Source: Takakia lepidozioides (lineage: Eukaryota; Streptophyta; Takakiopsida; Takakiales; Takakiaceae). Taken from it: 60,000 nucleotides of DNA. Shown in pieces: positions 56,955-60,000 of this stretch; within the stretch, counting starts at the first letter, position 1; the number at the start of each line of letters is the position of its first letter. Both the position numbers and the translations under genes were made by a program. The DNA lies in contig CM060732.1 of NCBI GenBank assembly GCA_030704615.1, forward strand, positions 14,324,001-14,384,000, given 5' to 3'. A model generated the notes under the pieces. That model worked only from the letters and a program-made list of their open reading frames with translations, was not told the origin of the DNA and searched no databases.

Positions 56955-57905
56955 ATGAAGGCATTTGCCTTCTGGACTTGTTTGGCGGGATCAGCACCGG
57001 ATTGGCTGCTATGCTACAGGCAGGTGTGCGGGTAAGGCGTTACTTGTATGTGGAGAGGGATGAGACTGCACGACGCGTCTCACTGCGCCATGTTGCTCAG
57101 TTGGTACAGCAGTACCCTGCTTTGTTGCCAGTGTCTGCAGTTCATGGATACCAACAAGCCTTGCCAGCAGACATTTCGTTGCTGGGGGCGCCGGATTTGG
57201 AGCAGGTTGGCTCCATTGATCTGGTAGTGGCAGGTTGGCCCTGCCAATGGCATTCATCAGCCGGGCATGGCAATGGATTGCGAGACTCGAGGACGGGTCT
57301 GTTTGGGAGATGGTGCGGATTTTGCGCCACTTGCAGCTTCATCAAGCTGTATCGCTAGCATACATCTTGGAGAATGTGCCACTGATGGGCGATTCTTGGG
57401 CCAGGGTGATGGCCAGTGTGCATCAAGTCCGGTCGTGGCTTGGGTCAGCAGTGCTGCTAGATGCAGCTGCAGTGGGATCACGGGCTCATCGTCCATGGCT
57501 ATGGTGGACTAACTTGCTGCCACCCGCACTGCTCAAGCGTGCATTTGATGGGGTGGAGCGGCCAACACACCTCATAGTGGACAGCATTTTGGACACAGGG
57601 AGGCAGTCTCAACGTGTGAGACACGATGACCGTTCGCCTTTGGCAGTGGTCAACAGGGTGGGTCAACCACGAGCAGCATTACCTACACTGCTCAGCTTCC
57701 AGGATCCCATGCTTTTCGGGATGGTGGACCTGGCCTCCTGTAGGATGCTCAGTTGCAGCAGTTAGTGGAGCCTAATGCCGACGAGCGAGAGCGGGCTATG
57801 GGGTTTTCCACTGGGACCACAGCGGTGCTTTCTCTTTCTGGGGCATCACGGCGTCAGGTGTTGGGGCAAGCAATGGATCTCAATTGCTTGACCTGGATTA
57901 TCAAC
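56955..57905 (+). pseudogene. DNMT3-like C5 cytosine DNA methyltransferase inside a Ty3/gypsy polyprotein
   Basis: Motifs appear in DNMT order. Motif I is LLDLFGGISTG (56969-56998), where cofactor S-adenosylmethionine would bind. Motif IV is DLVVAGWPCQ with the catalytic Cys codon at 57242-57244, followed by RDSRTGLFG. Motif VI is ILENVPLMG (ENV at 57370-57378). The motif VIII region is AAAVGSRAHRPWLWWTNL (57463-57516), and motifs IX-X are DERERAMGFSTG and RRQVLGQAMDLNCLTWI (57780-57899). Motif I followed by YLYVERDETA and the AHR..W..NL box resemble DNMT3 more than DNMT1 or chromomethylases. No PWWP, ADD or BAH domain is seen. Frameshifts near 56940, 57305 and 57720 inactivate this copy. It sits between protease and reverse transcriptase on the same strand, without LTRs in between, so it is part of the element. 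It would add methyl groups to cytosines in DNA. Confidence 0.9.
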
Positions 57906-58249
57906 TTGGCTATGGCTGAGCAATGTAGAGTGCGGAGTGCACTCCCCTTCATGGTCTCTCTGCCTACCGAGATGGTACAGGCAGCGAGTGGGGGCGAGCC
58001 GGTGAGGACCACGGGGTGTAGACATCCATGGCACATGTGGGAGGTGCTCGAGGTTCAGAGGGAGTTGGCAGCCAAGGCAGCTGTGATGGATGAGGTTGGG
58101 GATTCTTCTCGGGTTGAGGAGGTTCTCAATGATGAGATGATGGGGCAGGATGAGGCCTTGTCATTGACTGAGCAGGAAGGGAGTACTGCTCAAGAGGTTG
58201 CAGCATAGCAACCACGGGATGCGTCCTCTACCTCTAAGCCCACTGGACT
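57906..58249 (+). pseudogene. Linker between methyltransferase and reverse transcriptase
   Basis: The frame continues from the methyltransferase with HPWHMWEVLEVQRELAAKAA and an acidic stretch (MMGQDEALSLTEQEGS) to TAG at 58206. No domain was recognised; it is probably a polyprotein spacer. Confidence 0.55.
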
Positions 58250-59096
58250 TAAGGTTGCAGTTACGGAGGACAATTGGGAGCCTGACATTGGACCCATTGT
58301 CACCGGAGGAGAGAGACGACGTATACAGGGTTCCTGAGGGCTTACAGGAATTGCTTTGCCTTCAGTTTGAAGGACTTGGGAGCACTGAAGGGTCAAGAGA
58401 TCCGTATTGAGTTGGCCACTGACACGCCAATCTTTCGGAGACCCTATAGATACAGTGACATGGAGAGGTCTTTGATTCAGATGAGGACTCAAGATCTCTG
58501 GGAGGCAGGTTTGGTGGAGCTCTCTGGTGGAGAGTATGCTTCAGCCACAGTGATGCCAGCCAAAAAAAATGTCTATGGCAATTGGACGGAGAGACGTATG
58601 TGCGGTGATTACCGGCCTGTAAATCGTCAGACCAAGTCCGATAGGTATGCCATGCCGACACCAGAGGAGATCTTTGATGTCATTGGGCATTCCAAGGTCT
58701 TTAGCACGTTGGATTTACGATCCGGATATCACCAGTTGCCGATCAAGGAGGCGGATAAGCAAAAGAAGGCATTCTGGGGGATCAATGAGCACGGGAAGGA
58801 TTGCCTATACCAGTGGCGGTTCTTACCATTTGGGCTTAAAAATGCTCCCGCTGAGTTTCAAAGAGTCATAGACAGGATTCTAGCAGGGGTGGAGTTTGCT
58901 CGGTGCTACATAGATGACATCATCATCTTTAGTGCTACGGTGGAGGAGCATGAGAGACACCTTCAGGGGGTATTTGAGCGCTTGAGGGCGCACGGATTGA
59001 AGTTACATCCGGGAAAGTGCAAGTTTTTCCACAACCAGATTGAGTATCTGGGTCACATGATATATCCTGGAGGATTGGGGTACAGCAGACTAAGGT
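58250..59096 (+). pseudogene. Ty3/gypsy reverse transcriptase
   Basis: A long open frame has the gypsy RT blocks in order: RRPYRYSDMERSLIQ, MCGDYRPVNRQT, FSTLDLRSGYHQLPI, FLPFGLKNAPAEFQRVID and CYIDDIIIFS, with the YIDD catalytic residues at 58907-58918. LHPGKCKFF and IEYLGHMI follow. It converts the element's RNA to DNA. The frame is open over 240 residues, and shifts near 59075, before RNase H. Upstream residues from about 58250 are in another frame (DNWEPDIGPI, ERRRIQGF). Confidence 0.95.
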
Positions 59097-59800
59097 AGAG
59101 TAAAATGCACAGGTTCCACGCCCCACGGATGTGAGCCGAGTTCGAGCTTTCATGGGGTTAGCAAACTATTATAGACGGTTTGTTAAGGGATTTAGTGCCA
59201 TTGCAAAGGCTCTAACCAAGCTGACCAAGGTGGACCAGGAGTGGCAGTGGGAAGATGAGCAAGAACAAGCTTTTCAAGAGCTCAAGGCGAGGTTGACCTC
59301 GACGCCCATCTTGAGATGACCTATCAGGGGGCGTCCTTTTCAGCTGCATACAGATTGGAGCATGCTGGGGCTTGGAGTGGTGCTCACACAGGTGGATGAT
59401 GAGGGAAGAGAGTTCGTAGTGGCTTATGCTAGCCGCTCGAACAACGCTGCAGAGTCTAAGTATAGCTCATATGAGGGAGAATGCTTAGCTGCAGTGTGGG
59501 CCGTGGCACACTTCAGGTGCTATCTATACGGCAATCTCTTCACCCTTGTCACGGATCACCAACCACTCAAATGGTTGATGGAGTCAGACAAGCTTACGGG
59601 GAAGCTTGCACGGTGGGCACTCATCCTTCAAGAGTATGACTTTCAGGTGATGCATTGACCGGGTTTGGTCAATCGCAATGCAGATGGGTTGAGTCGCAAT
59701 CCATGCACGAGCCAACAGGATGACACTGGAGCTCGGTGGCATGGTGAGACGGACGAGGAGATGGTGCCCGGATGACATGCATCTGCATTTCTGTGTATCT
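59097..59800 (+). pseudogene. Ty3/gypsy RT connection and RNase H
   Basis: RVRAFMGLANYYRRFVKGFS is the conserved RT thumb/connection. RNase H follows: FQLHTDWSMLGLGVVLTQ, VVAYASRSNNAAESKY, YEGECLAAVWAV, FTLVTDHQPLKWLM and DFQVMH, then the conserved HRPG with Arg replaced by a TGA (59656-59658), and NRNADGLSRNP. A second TGA stands at 59317-59319 in an Arg position. RNase H degrades the RNA strand during reverse transcription. In the TDAS motif, TDWS is seen. Confidence 0.93.
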
Positions 59801-60000
59801 TGGCAGCGGAAGGCCAGGTTGGACCTGCAACAGGGATGACTGTAGATCAAGTGTCTGAGGATCCTGAGGCCAGCAATGAGCAAGGTGGCGCCAAAGATAT
59901 ACATGAGGATTCAGTTGTGTTGGACTACCTCCGCACTGGAGACACGGCAGCCACTATGACTGCCAAGGAGAGGGATCGGATCCTACAACAAGCCAAGAGG
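59801..60000 (+). pseudogene. Start of the integrase region, cut by the window end
   Basis: An acidic linker (DQVSEDPEASNEQ) leads to DSVVLDYLRTGDTAATMTAK, which resembles the segment just ahead of the gypsy integrase zinc-binding domain. The integrase core and the right LTR lie outside the window. Confidence 0.5.

Overview
The window looks like nuclear DNA of a land plant, or a close streptophyte relative, with a large repeat-filled genome. The host genes are intron-rich with GT..AG junctions and match plant families: a HAD hydrolase, a SAM-domain protein and the peroxisomal protease DEG15. Nearly everything else is transposon sequence or its decay: MULE, hAT, CACTA, foldback, MITE, LINE, SINE and Ty3/gypsy. 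The retroelement-borne methyltransferase is DNMT3-like, a type I understand flowering plants lack. With the bulky introns this hints at a seed-free lineage, but that is only an inference. No organism was identified.

Layout. 1-3.6 kb: MULE-like element A (minus strand), a transposase fragment plus an Ulp1-type (C48) peptidase, flanked by arrays of a GACT-core motif. 4.25-6.6 kb: a HAD hydrolase gene of five exons that can be read completely. 7.6-7.9 kb: two exons of a SAM-domain gene (minus). 9.3-10 kb: an LTR-like relic. 10.2-13.3 kb: a foldback element with arms of about 600 bp around a 500-N gap. 13.4-16.56 kb: a CACTA-associated gene and a CACTA-type right end, inserted in a decayed cluster of FCP1/NIF-like phosphatase copies (16.56-20.2 kb, minus). 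20.2-22.8 kb: a hAT transposase that runs through a coiled coil towards a RING finger (plus). 22.9-25.1 kb: AT-rich tandem repeats. 25.4-31.2 kb: MULE-like element B (minus), whose introns and upstream flank are packed with a different motif, GATCCCC/GGGGATC. 31.2 kb: a hAT MITE with perfect target-site duplications.

32.5-44.2 kb: the complete DEG15 gene (minus). Fourteen exons could be assembled by hand with matching phases and a C-terminal SRL peroxisome signal. Its introns hold a nest of 3' LINE fragments in both directions. 45.5 kb: a tRNA-type SINE. 45.9-49.3 kb: a rearranged gypsy relic. 50-52.4 kb: a second LTR-like relic and a mosaic of gene fragments (tRNA pseudouridine synthase, glycolate oxidase, a PAS-like piece). 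52.7-53.5 kb: an unidentified 254-residue ORF.

54.1-60 kb is the most interesting part. It is a Ty3/gypsy element in the order gag, zinc knuckles, aspartic protease, a DNMT3-like C5 cytosine methyltransferase, reverse transcriptase, RNase H, with integrase presumably beyond the window. The methyltransferase domain keeps motif I, the catalytic Cys of PCQ, ENV, the motif VIII region and a C-terminal helix region, but this copy is broken by frameshifts and stops. Two of the stops look like CGA to TGA changes, as expected from deamination of methylated CpG. An element that can methylate DNA could shape its own silencing and mutation.
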